Of a DNA stretch of 15,840 nt, positions 7,264 through 12,884 are shown piece after piece. Each line of letters opens with the position of its first letter. Within the stretch, counting starts at the first letter, position 1. The position numbers and the translations under genes are program-made. Origin of the DNA: CAYYYA01 sp964517065 (GTDB taxonomy: Bacteria > Patescibacteriota > Patescibacteriia > UBA1558 > 2-01-FULL-52-15); the NCBI GenBank assembly GCA_964517065.1, contig CAZFBK010000017.1, positions 1-15,840 on the forward strand, in the 5' to 3' direction. Below the pieces are notes generated by a model, which saw only the letters and a list, made by a program, of their open reading frames with translations, did no database searches and was not told the origin of the DNA.

Positions 7264-7482
7264 TCAGGCGAATTGAGCGATGCCAGTCCTGATGATTTCG
7301 CCTGCAGCCGTGCGCAAGCTGGAAACATCGATGTAGCAGCTGCATCCAGGAGTGTGACACTTCTCCGGCAGGAGATGTGCGTTATCTCCTTTGATGTAGA
7401 GTCGCACCGCATTGGGCTGCCCGCAGCATTGGCAGCGTACACACAATAGCGGGTTGCGGATTTCATGAAGCGTTTGCGGCAT
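7264..7482 (-). CDS. Small Cys-rich putative zinc-binding protein, 72 aa
   Basis: The product has seven cysteines: Cys14, 17, 19, 20 and, after a 21-residue spacer, Cys42, 47, 49. CQCCG at 17-21 looks like a zinc knuckle, and the second group (KCHTPGCSC) could complete a zinc ribbon. No named family is recognised. ATG at 7482 is chosen because AGGAGG (minus strand, 7491-7496) lies 8 bases upstream; an upstream in-frame ATG at 7506 lies before that SD. Its first 20 bases, and the SD, lie inside the end of the preceding gene (stop at 7463), so the two are co-transcribed and probably translationally coupled. Cytoplasmic; no signal peptide. Confidence 0.7.
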   Translation of the reverse strand: MPQTLHEIRNPLLCVRCQCCGQPNAVRLYIKGDNAHLLPEKCHTPGCSCYIDVSSLRTAAGEIIRTGIAQFA

Positions 7483-8026
7483 CGAGTTGCCTCCTAGGAG
7501 TAGCAAAGGGCGGATTATCCGTCTTCCAGCGATGACACGGTAGATCCTTCAGTGATTGTCCTGGTTGAGGGTAGTCAGATATCTCCTTATGGGTGGTGTC
7601 AGTAATGCCGTAGGGGTCGACTGATTCCCACGTCCCACCCGGATTCCACAGATACTGGATCTGTACACACAGCTCCGATTGACCGGCTTGTGTCCGAGTG
7701 CGTCCTAGGTAATCACCACTGCGGATCCTTAGCTCAGCAGGTTGCGTACCGTTGGACTGGAGAGCGGGTATATGTTGGTTCACCGTACTCAAGCCAGAAT
7801 ACACAGTACGGCCAACAGGACCCGAGGCTGAAGCTAACCATGTGACTGAGACGCATAGACCATTCGTAGAGTCTTCGTACCAAACGACTGTCCCAGCGTG
7901 CATAGCGTAGACGTTCAGTGACTGGTTTTTTCTCTGTAGATAGATCACCGCCTGTCTGACGGGATCATATCCCTGAAGTCGAACACGGCGACTTCTGAAG
8001 GGATATCCTTCGAGGAAGCTAGGCAT
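7463..8026 (-). CDS. M23-peptidase-like protein lacking zinc ligands (pseudoenzyme)
   Basis: The product has 187 residues and no signal peptide. Residues 15-138 can be laid over an M23 (LytM-type) domain: LQGYD at 17-21 in place of HxGxD, VYAMHAGTVVWY at 39-50, VYSGLS (75-80) in place of YxHLS, GDYLGRTRTQAG at 104-115, ELCVQIQ (118-124) in place of xHLHFEx, and VDPYG at 136-140. Only the Asp (Asp21) of the metal site remains; every His ligand is changed, so it should not cut peptidoglycan. A binding or structural role is inference. The C-terminal 45 residues are polar and Pro-rich. ATG at 8026 has GGAG 7 bases upstream; the longer frame from 8143 would start within the upstream terminator. 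Fold assignment is by eye and moderate. Confidence 0.6.
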   Translation of the reverse strand: MPSFLEGYPFRSRRVRLQGYDPVRQAVIYLQRKNQSLNVYAMHAGTVVWYEDSTNGLCVSVTWLASASGPVGRTVYSGLSTVNQHIPALQSNGTQPAELRIRSGDYLGRTRTQAGQSELCVQIQYLWNPGGTWESVDPYGITDTTHKEISDYPQPGQSLKDLPCHRWKTDNPPFATPRRQLDAANAS

Positions 8027-8079
8027 TGGACGACTCCAGTTGAGGAAGGAAAGGACGTATTTTCTTGATAGACGCCTAT

Positions 8080-8107
8080 AGGATAATCTTTTTGGCCAAA
8101 AGTTCAA
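8080..8107 (-). promoter_or_regulatory. Candidate promoter of the M23-like / Cys-rich gene pair
   Basis: On the minus strand TTGAAC (8102-8107), a 16-base spacer and TATCCT (8080-8085) are seen. The leader would be about 45 bases and carries the SD for the 8026 start. Confidence 0.4.
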
Positions 8108-8126
8108 GGGCTGTGTGGCCGAGCAG

Positions 8127-8154
8127 CAAAAAGGCCCAACCAATGGTCAGGCCT
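8127..8154 (-). terminator. Terminator after purA
   Basis: On the minus strand, AGGCC (8150-8154) pairs with GGCCT (8132-8136) around an inner ACCA/TGGT stem, followed by TTTT. It separates purA from the M23-like gene pair. Confidence 0.8.
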
Positions 8155-8178
8155 CTCAGTATTTATTATCTACAGCTA

Positions 8179-9180
8179 TTAGATCTTATCCTTATTCTCC
8201 GAGAAGAAAATATTTTCGGTTTTGATATTTAATTTGTTCAGTCGTTCCGTCAACCAAACCTTCATAGCGGCTTCATCAGAGAAATTTACTATCTCACTGT
8301 TTTCGATTGCTGCCCATTTGCCGACGGTTCGCAAGACATCCATTTTACTTAAGACGATATGCGTCACGCCATTCAGGCGGACGGCCTTCTCCATCAGGTT
8401 CCAATTGAGCCAATTACATTTGCGCGGACGTCCGGTGGTAGCACCGTATTCTTCTCCGGCACTGCGGATCTGCGGGAAGATAGGATCTGCCGGTTCAAAA
8501 TCTTTGGAGCCGACGTATGTTTCGTAGATCTTCGCTACACCCCAAACATTACGTACAGCAGTATGCGGGATAGCGTTCATCAGAGCGCCGGCGACGGTAG
8601 CGTGGCTCGAGGTCACATAAGGATAGTCACCCCAATCAATATCCAGACCGAATCCTTGAGCACCTTCACCGAGTATATGTAACTCATTAGGATTGTGATG
8701 AAATTCTTCATAAAGATCTATCAGATAAGGTTTCAACTCTGGTACGTTTTCAGCGCGTATACCTTTGCGAGAATATTTATCGCGATAGGCAGGACCATTG
8801 CCCGTTCGTGTTGTTCCGAGGATCGTTTCCCCGCCGTCTTCTACCAGATGTTCGGGAGTAATGACGTGAGTATTCTTAGCAATAAATATTTTTCCTTCAG
8901 TCGAGACACCGCCCGCTTCTATGGTTTTGATCTCTTCCAAGAATTTAATCGGATTCACAACGCAACCAGGACCGATGATTGATTTCATACCGAAAAAAAC
9001 ACCCACAGGGATATGATGAGTGACAAACTTCTGACCTTCGTGATAGATGGTATGTCCGGCATTACCGCCGCCATTGTAGCGTAAGACATGAGTATACTTT
9101 TCTGTCTTGCAGAGATGATGAGCTACTTTGCCCTTAGCACAGTCGCCGTATTGGAGATCAACGATGATGTCTGATGTCAT
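8179..9180 (-). CDS. purA: Adenylosuccinate synthetase, short archaeal-type form
   Basis: PurA joins IMP and aspartate with GTP to give adenylosuccinate, the first step from IMP to AMP. Landmarks: GDCAKGK at 12-18 with catalytic Asp13, NAGHT with His43, GTTRTGNGPAYRDKYSRKGIR (122-142), EGAQGFGLDIDWGDYPYVTSS (172-192), the aspartate-binding GATTGRPRKC (246-255) and guanine-recognising SKMD (278-281). At 333 residues it is about 100 shorter than the usual bacterial enzyme and matches the compact archaeal/viral type, lacking the region after the SKMD strand. The P-loop-like motif is divergent (GDEGKGK is usual). The ATG at 9180 is used because the longer frame from 9219 starts inside the TATAAT box. 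No purB is nearby. Retained Asp13 favours ordinary PurA over the phage 2-aminoadenylosuccinate synthetases (PurZ). Confidence 0.92.
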   Translation of the reverse strand: MTSDIIVDLQYGDCAKGKVAHHLCKTEKYTHVLRYNGGGNAGHTIYHEGQKFVTHHIPVGVFFGMKSIIGPGCVVNPIKFLEEIKTIEAGGVSTEGKIFIAKNTHVITPEHLVEDGGETILGTTRTGNGPAYRDKYSRKGIRAENVPELKPYLIDLYEEFHHNPNELHILGEGAQGFGLDIDWGDYPYVTSSHATVAGALMNAIPHTAVRNVWGVAKIYETYVGSKDFEPADPIFPQIRSAGEEYGATTGRPRKCNWLNWNLMEKAVRLNGVTHIVLSKMDVLRTVGKWAAIENSEIVNFSDEAAMKVWLTERLNKLNIKTENIFFSENKDKI

Positions 9181-9217
9181 GAGGTTGTGATTAATAATAA
9201 ACCAAGCGAACCTAAGC

Positions 9218-9223
9218 ATTATA
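9218..9223 (-). promoter_or_regulatory. -10 box of purA
   Basis: TATAAT on the minus strand, 37 bases before the ATG. The leader is about 30 bases and AT-rich, without an SD. No clear -35. Confidence 0.5.
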
Positions 9224-9275
9224 AGCCGTCTTTAGTAAAAATAGAAGTGTACAACTTGCTGAGGTGGGAGTTTGT

Positions 9276-10325
9276 TTAGCTATTAAGCAAGGCTCGTGTC
9301 TTTGGTCCGACAATCCCAATCTGTTCTAAGGCTTTAGCTTTTTGAAAAGCTATCACCGCTTGCCTAGTCACTGGACCAAAATGAGTGGTGATACTCGGAT
9401 AGGTGAAGTAGCCGAGCGCTTTTAATTTAATTTGTAACTGTCGTACCTCTTCACCTTCAGAACCTTCTTGCAATGTTTGAGTGAAAGTATAGTGACTGCC
9501 CGTGATAGGTATAATAGTAGGATCGCCTTCACGTTTAATAATTACATTAGGCGCAGTTTGGATCGGAAAGCCGAGACGATATTGCTCGGAGTCAGGAATT
9601 GTTTTGATTGATGGCCAAGAAAATCCCAGAGAGATAAATGTTTTCTCGTCTATTATTTCTGACATTGTTTCATTGGCTAGCAGATAGACAGCAGGAGAAG
9701 AAGCGTATTTTACTAGTTGATAGTTTTTGGGAATGGTAATGGTAGTAGTGAGCGGTTTGGGATTATTGAGCTCCGAGACTGAAATAGCAGTTAGTAAACT
9801 TTCATAAGGATTGATCATCTCACTAGTTGGACTTTTTATTTCGAAATGCAGATGAGAGCCGACACTCTCGGCATTCCCACTATCACCGACCCAGCCGATC
9901 AGCTGTCCCTTTTTTACCACCGTACCACGTGAGATGCCCGGAGCATACGCATACACTTCGCCGCCAAGACCATCATCAGTACCGGGGGTGTCGTTATTCA
10001 AATGTAAATAATTATATTGATAGCCCTCGGCATCTCTGAGATAGATAGCATAACCCCATGAGGCTTGAGGTGACACAAGGTAACTAATCACACCATCAAC
10101 GACTGCCACTACGGGAGTATGTTTAGCAGCGATGATATCTGTGGCTTCATGTAAGCGTCCACCGCTTCGTGGTTGATTGAAATCATCGATGAAAGAATGT
10201 TGCCCATCAACGGGGAAGACGATTGGTCGAATAGTAGCAGCCTGAGTCTGCAATAGTGATAGCGGATTGATAAGGAGAGTAAACAGGAGTAGAGGGAGAG
10301 CGAGAGAATAGTAATATTTTGTCAT
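9276..10325 (-). CDS. Secreted M23 peptidase with C-terminal peptidoglycan-binding domain
   Basis: The product has 349 residues. A signal peptide covers about 1-30 (hydrophobic core LALPLLLFTLLI, then LQTQAA). The M23 domain at about 35-175 keeps all metal ligands: His59 and Asp63 (LHEATD, where Ala replaces the usual Gly of HxGxD), YLHLN with His108, and the HLHFE motif with His158 and His160, closed by INPYE. A loop around 112-128 is longer than in simple LytM domains. Residues 180-280 are a linker of unknown fold with Tyr/Pro-rich segments, and about 285-349 form a PG_binding_1 domain (GEEVRQLQIKLKALGYF, GPVTRQAVIAFQKAKAL, GIVGPKTRALL). It should hydrolyse peptidoglycan cross-links outside the membrane. 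A -10 box ends 6 bases before the ATG, and there is no SD. Confidence 0.93.
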   Translation of the reverse strand: MTKYYYSLALPLLLFTLLINPLSLLQTQAATIRPIVFPVDGQHSFIDDFNQPRSGGRLHEATDIIAAKHTPVVAVVDGVISYLVSPQASWGYAIYLRDAEGYQYNYLHLNNDTPGTDDGLGGEVYAYAPGISRGTVVKKGQLIGWVGDSGNAESVGSHLHFEIKSPTSEMINPYESLLTAISVSELNNPKPLTTTITIPKNYQLVKYASSPAVYLLANETMSEIIDEKTFISLGFSWPSIKTIPDSEQYRLGFPIQTAPNVIIKREGDPTIIPITGSHYTFTQTLQEGSEGEEVRQLQIKLKALGYFTYPSITTHFGPVTRQAVIAFQKAKALEQIGIVGPKTRALLNS

Positions 10326-10331
10326 CTGGTA

Positions 10332-10337
10332 AGTATA
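10332..10337 (-). promoter_or_regulatory. -10 box of M23 peptidase gene, leaderless type
   Basis: TATACT on the minus strand ends 6 bases before the ATG at 10325, so the expected RNA begins at the start codon. No good -35 box is seen. Confidence 0.55.
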
Positions 10338-10406
10338 GCAGTGATTAGGGTCCTGTATAGGGTTTTAGACAGATTTTTCGCCAAGGTTAGAGGTTATGCC
10401 ATAAAC

Positions 10407-10427
10407 AAAAAACCGCCTTGCAGCGTT
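10407..10427 (-). terminator. Possible terminator at end of tRNA cluster
   Basis: On the minus strand a short GC stem (CGC/GCG extended by a bulge to AA/TT) is followed directly by TTTTTT. It is weak but well placed to end a Leu-Val-Ala tRNA transcript. Between it and the tRNA-Ala gene I see no gene, only the palindromes listed separately. Confidence 0.4.
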
Positions 10428-10497
10428 TTAATGTTCCTACTTTAACTTGTCGAACTCAGCTCGGATCCTCTCTGCACTTTTCACTCTGCAGTCTAGT

Positions 10498-10525
10498 GTC
10501 ACCCTACGCCAAGGCTTCGGGTGAC
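10498..10525. repeat. Palindromic repeat copy, GTCACCC type
   Basis: Arms GTCACCC and GGGTGAC enclose an inner GCC/GGC stem with a 2-base loop. Almost the same element recurs at 10733-10761. Confidence 0.75.
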
Positions 10526-10565
10526 TACCCTTCTCTGATCGTTGATCAGTTCGTGTGGCTGAAAG

Positions 10566-10598
10566 CCACCCGAAGCTCGCTTCGCGAGCGAAGGGTGG
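10566..10598. repeat. Palindromic repeat abutting tRNA-Ala 3' end
   Basis: CCACCC GAA GCTCGC TTC GCGAGC GAA GGGTGG folds as a hairpin with a symmetric GAA/GAA internal loop. Its right edge overlaps the three CCA bases of tRNA-Ala (minus strand). A near-identical copy is at 10887-10919. Confidence 0.8.
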
Positions 10599-10671
10599 TG
10601 GACCGTACTGGGATCGAACCAGCGACCTCATCCATGCCATGGATGCGCGCTACCAACTGCGCTAACGGCCC
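10596..10671 (-). tRNA. tRNA-Ala (GGC)
   Basis: The 76 bases fold as a complete cloverleaf. The acceptor GGGCCGU pairs with ACGGUCC and includes the G3-U70 pair that marks alanine tRNAs. Other parts are D-stem GCGC/GCGC, anticodon stem CAUCC/GGAUG with loop AUGGCAU (anticodon GGC), T-arm GCUGG UUCGAUC CCAGU, discriminator A and encoded CCA. Confidence 0.97.
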
Positions 10672-10732
10672 TCGCTATGATCAATGACTGCGCCACCCGT
10701 AGCATTCATTGAGCTTTGGAAAAAGTTATGTC

Positions 10733-10784
10733 GTCACCCTACGCCAAAGGCTACGGGTGACACCCTTCGCAAGCGCGAAGGGTG
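10733..10784. repeat. Two adjacent palindromes abutting tRNA-Val 3' end
   Basis: The first (10733-10761) has arms GTCACCC/GGGTGAC and inner GCC/GGC, like the copy at 10498. It shares its last C with a second hairpin of 10 perfect bp (CACCCTTCGC 10761-10770, GCGAAGGGTG 10775-10784), which overlaps the last two bases of tRNA-Val. Confidence 0.8.
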
Positions 10785-10859
10785 GTGGGTCCGAGAGGAC
10801 TCGAACCTCTGACCTCTACAATGTCAATGTAGCGCTCTAACCACCTGAGCTACGAACCC
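10783..10859 (-). tRNA. tRNA-Val (GAC)
   Basis: The 77 bases fold as a full cloverleaf: acceptor GGGUUCG/CGGACCC (one U-G), D-stem GCUC/GAGC, anticodon stem CUACA/UGUAG with loop UUGACAU (anticodon GAC), T-arm AGAGG UUCGAGU CCUCU, discriminator A and encoded CCA. Confidence 0.97.
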
Positions 10860-10886
10860 ACGTTTGATAAATTGTCATTGGCTGCG

Positions 10887-10919
10887 CCACCCGAAGCTCG
10901 CTTTGCGAGCGAAGGGTGG
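10887..10919. repeat. Palindromic repeat abutting tRNA-Leu 3' end
   Basis: Same hairpin as 10566-10598 except for a TTT loop in place of TTC. The right edge overlaps the CCA of tRNA-Leu. Confidence 0.8.
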
Positions 10920-11001
10920 TGCCGGAGAAAGGACTCGAACCTTCACGTCTTTCGACACCAGCTCCTAAAGCTGGCGCGTATACCAATTTCGCCACTCCGG
11001 C
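10917..11001 (-). tRNA. tRNA-Leu (UAG)
   Basis: The 85 bases include the long variable arm typical of leucine tRNAs. Acceptor GCCGGAG/CUCCGGC, anticodon stem CCAGC/GCUGG with loop UUUAGGA (anticodon UAG), variable stem around GUC GAAA GAC, T-loop GUUCGAGUC, discriminator A and encoded CCA. Confidence 0.96.
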
Positions 11002-11074
11002 TCTAATTGCCCCTCATTTATACTGGATTTTTAATACTGCGTCAACTGGCAGAGGGTTACATTATTTCTTTAGC

Positions 11075-11113
11075 AACAAAAAAGATAGAAGAAAAACTTC
11101 TATCTTTTTTGTT
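11075..11113. terminator. Bidirectional terminator between tRNA-Leu and 59-aa gene
   Basis: A 17-bp perfect inverted repeat (11075-11091 with 11097-11113) has a 5-base A loop and ends in T runs on both strands. It can terminate the minus-strand 59-aa gene before the tRNA cluster. Confidence 0.85.
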
Positions 11114-11128
11114 AGTCTTTAGCGTACC

Positions 11129-11308
11129 TTAGGCTGCTCGGTGTGCCGCATCTTCAGCCTCACGTTTATGGGCATCAGCCGCATGTTCAGCTGCTTTCGC
11201 TTCCCGTTCACGAGCTTCAGCTGCGGCTTTCTCTGCTCTAGCCGCATCAGCTGCTTTATTAGCCGCATCTCGCGCCGCTTGCTGTTGTTGTGCTTCTTCT
11301 CCTGCCAT
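11129..11308 (-). CDS. 59-aa Ala-rich coiled-coil protein
   Basis: The product starts MAGEEAQQQQ and is 26/59 alanine, with regularly spaced Glu, Arg, Lys and His (repeats of the type AADAAR, AEKAAAEAR, EREAKAAEH). It should form one long amphipathic helix, as in TolA-like or small-tropomyosin-like segments. No cysteine, no membrane helix. A terminator lies 15 bases beyond the stop and a TATACT box lies 20 bases before the ATG, without an SD, which support a real gene. Function unknown. The opposite-strand frame at 11141-11416 is its shadow. Confidence 0.7.
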   Translation of the reverse strand: MAGEEAQQQQAARDAANKAADAARAEKAAAEAREREAKAAEHAADAHKREAEDAAHRAA

Positions 11309-11431
11309 ATGATTGTAGTTAGTGAATTAGTATATAGAAAGGCCTTGCCAGATTACTCTCTGTACTTGATGACGCTGTGGCGGAGATATTATTACATGCA
11401 TTTCAGCTTGGTTTAATTTCAAAAAATACCG

Positions 11432-11437
11432 TATACT
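11432..11437 (+). promoter_or_regulatory. -10 box of MBL-fold gene, leaderless type
   Basis: TATACT ends 6 bases before the ATG at 11444; a partial -35 TTGGTT (11408-11413) lies 18 bases upstream. Predicted start is the A of the ATG. Confidence 0.6.
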
Positions 11438-11443
11438 GACAGT

Positions 11444-12850
11444 ATGAAAATAACCTTTTATGGAGCCGCTCGGGGTGTCACTGGCTCCAAACATCTAATC
11501 ACAACCAACGGTTATAATATTTTGTTAGATTGTGGTCTACACCAAGGACGAAGACATGATGCGTACGAATTGAACAAAACATTACCCTTTAACGTTGCTG
11601 ATATTGATGCTGTAATTTTATCTCATGCTCATGCTGATCACTGCGGGGCTTTACCTATGTTAATCAAACAAGGTTACCAACAAAAAATTCTAGCAACCCG
11701 AGCTACGATTGATATTTCTTATCTGATCATGATGGATTCAGCCAAAATCCAGGAGATGGACTATCGTAATCTTTTAATCTATGGGCGTGCAGAAGATAAA
11801 CCTTTAGAACCATTATACTCCCCTGAAGATGTTGATCTTATCGCTCCACACTGGCAGTCAGTGGAGTATCAACGTGATGTGAATCAGTGGACCATGCTTA
11901 ATGATCAGTGTGGCTGTAAATTATATGACGCTGGCCATATCCTTGGTTCTGCCATTACAGTCGTTAAGATTCAGGAGAATGGTCAGATCAAGACCTTGGC
12001 TTACTCCGGCGATCTCGGTAATACACAAGTGCCTATTTTGCCAGAGCCAGAGCTAATAGTCGAAGAAGTTGAGACGTTAATAATTGAATGTACCTATGGT
12101 GACAAAAATCATTCTCCTATAGACGACGTCTCACGTAAGCTGAAAGAAATTATCACTGACGCTGTGAAGCACAAAAAGAAAATTATCGTCCCGGCTTTTG
12201 CTCTCGGTCGGACGCAGGAACTTATCTATATTTTGCATAAACTGTATCAGCAAAAAGCCATCCCAGTGATACCAATTTATTTAGATAGTCCCTTGGCTAG
12301 TAAAATTACTACGAGCTATAGCAATCATTTAGATGATTTTGATCAGCAGAGTAGAGAGGATTTTCTCAATGATCACGTTTCACCGTTTGCTTTTTCCAAT
12401 TTAAAAACAGTGGAGACCGTCGAAGATTCCCGTGGCTTAGCAGACTCCGATGGACCTTACATGGTGATTGCCTCCTCTGGGATGGCGGAGGGTGGACGGG
12501 TGTTGCATCATTTAGCACGTAACATTAGCGATCCTCAGACGGTAGTATTAATAACAGGTTACCAAGCAGAAGAGACTTTGGGCAGGAAATTACAAGATGG
12601 TCTCTCGCCGGTGTCGATTTACGGCAAAACTCATGAAGTGAAAGCTCATATCGTGTCGTTAGATGCCTTGAGTGCTCATGCTGATCAGACAGGACTCCTC
12701 ACGTATATTCAGAATACCAAAGGTTTGAAACGAGTTTTCCTAGTACATACGGAATTACCGAAGGCTGAAGCATTTCAAAAGCTATTAGCAGAGAGGTTAC
12801 CAGAGCTAGAAGTCATTATCCCGAAGGTGGGAGATTCGTTTGATATTTAA
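11444..12850 (+). CDS. Beta-CASP metallo-beta-lactamase RNase-like protein
   Basis: This 468-residue protein belongs to the beta-CASP group of MBL-fold nucleases (TTHA0252/CPSF73-like, often annotated as RNA-specificity-domain exonuclease). The two-zinc site is complete: HAHADH at 61-66, the DAGHILGS histidine, and the SGDLG aspartate. The beta-CASP domain follows with IIECTYGD, IVPAFALGRTQELIYIL and IYLDSPLA. The C-terminal part has VIASSGMAEGGRVLHHL, TGYQAEETLGRKL and LSAHADQTGLL. The usual HGE closing motif reads VHTE. It should cut or trim RNA in the cytoplasm; whether it is endo- or 5'-exonucleolytic cannot be told. ATG at 11444 follows directly after a -10 box. Confidence 0.95.
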   Translation: MKITFYGAARGVTGSKHLITTNGYNILLDCGLHQGRRHDAYELNKTLPFNVADIDAVILSHAHADHCGALPMLIKQGYQQKILATRATIDISYLIMMDSAKIQEMDYRNLLIYGRAEDKPLEPLYSPEDVDLIAPHWQSVEYQRDVNQWTMLNDQCGCKLYDAGHILGSAITVVKIQENGQIKTLAYSGDLGNTQVPILPEPELIVEEVETLIIECTYGDKNHSPIDDVSRKLKEIITDAVKHKKKIIVPAFALGRTQELIYILHKLYQQKAIPVIPIYLDSPLASKITTSYSNHLDDFDQQSREDFLNDHVSPFAFSNLKTVETVEDSRGLADSDGPYMVIASSGMAEGGRVLHHLARNISDPQTVVLITGYQAEETLGRKLQDGLSPVSIYGKTHEVKAHIVSLDALSAHADQTGLLTYIQNTKGLKRVFLVHTELPKAEAFQKLLAERLPELEVIIPKVGDSFDI

Positions 12851-12871
12851 TTAGGTTAGCAATTTACTTAC

Positions 12872-12877
12872 TATAAA
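12872..12877 (+). promoter_or_regulatory. -10-like box of 390-aa gene, leaderless type
   Basis: TATAAA ends 7 bases before the ATG at 12885, in the 34-base gap after the MBL gene. No SD and no clear -35. Confidence 0.45.
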
Positions 12878-12884
12878 TCTTTTC

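Noticed and set aside
8179..9180. Phage-type PurZ (2-aminoadenylosuccinate synthetase)
   Set aside because: The catalytic Asp (Asp13), which I recall is replaced in PurZ, is kept, and no phage or Z-genome genes are nearby.
9181..9219. Upstream ATG for purA
   Set aside because: That ATG overlaps the TATAAT box, so it would not be in the mRNA; family similarity begins after 9180.
10418..10687. Plus-strand reading frame across tRNA-Ala, and the opposite frame at 10437-10640
   Set aside because: Both run through a complete tRNA gene and repeats; such frames are common artefacts of tRNA antisense sequence.
10916..11122. Reading frame with PEKGLEPSR-like start
   Set aside because: It is the antisense of tRNA-Leu plus the terminator, a well-known false protein.
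11141..11416. Plus-strand frame of 91 residues rich in Phe, Ser, Cys and Arg
   Set aside because: It is the antisense shadow of the Ala-rich 59-aa gene and runs into the MBL promoter region.
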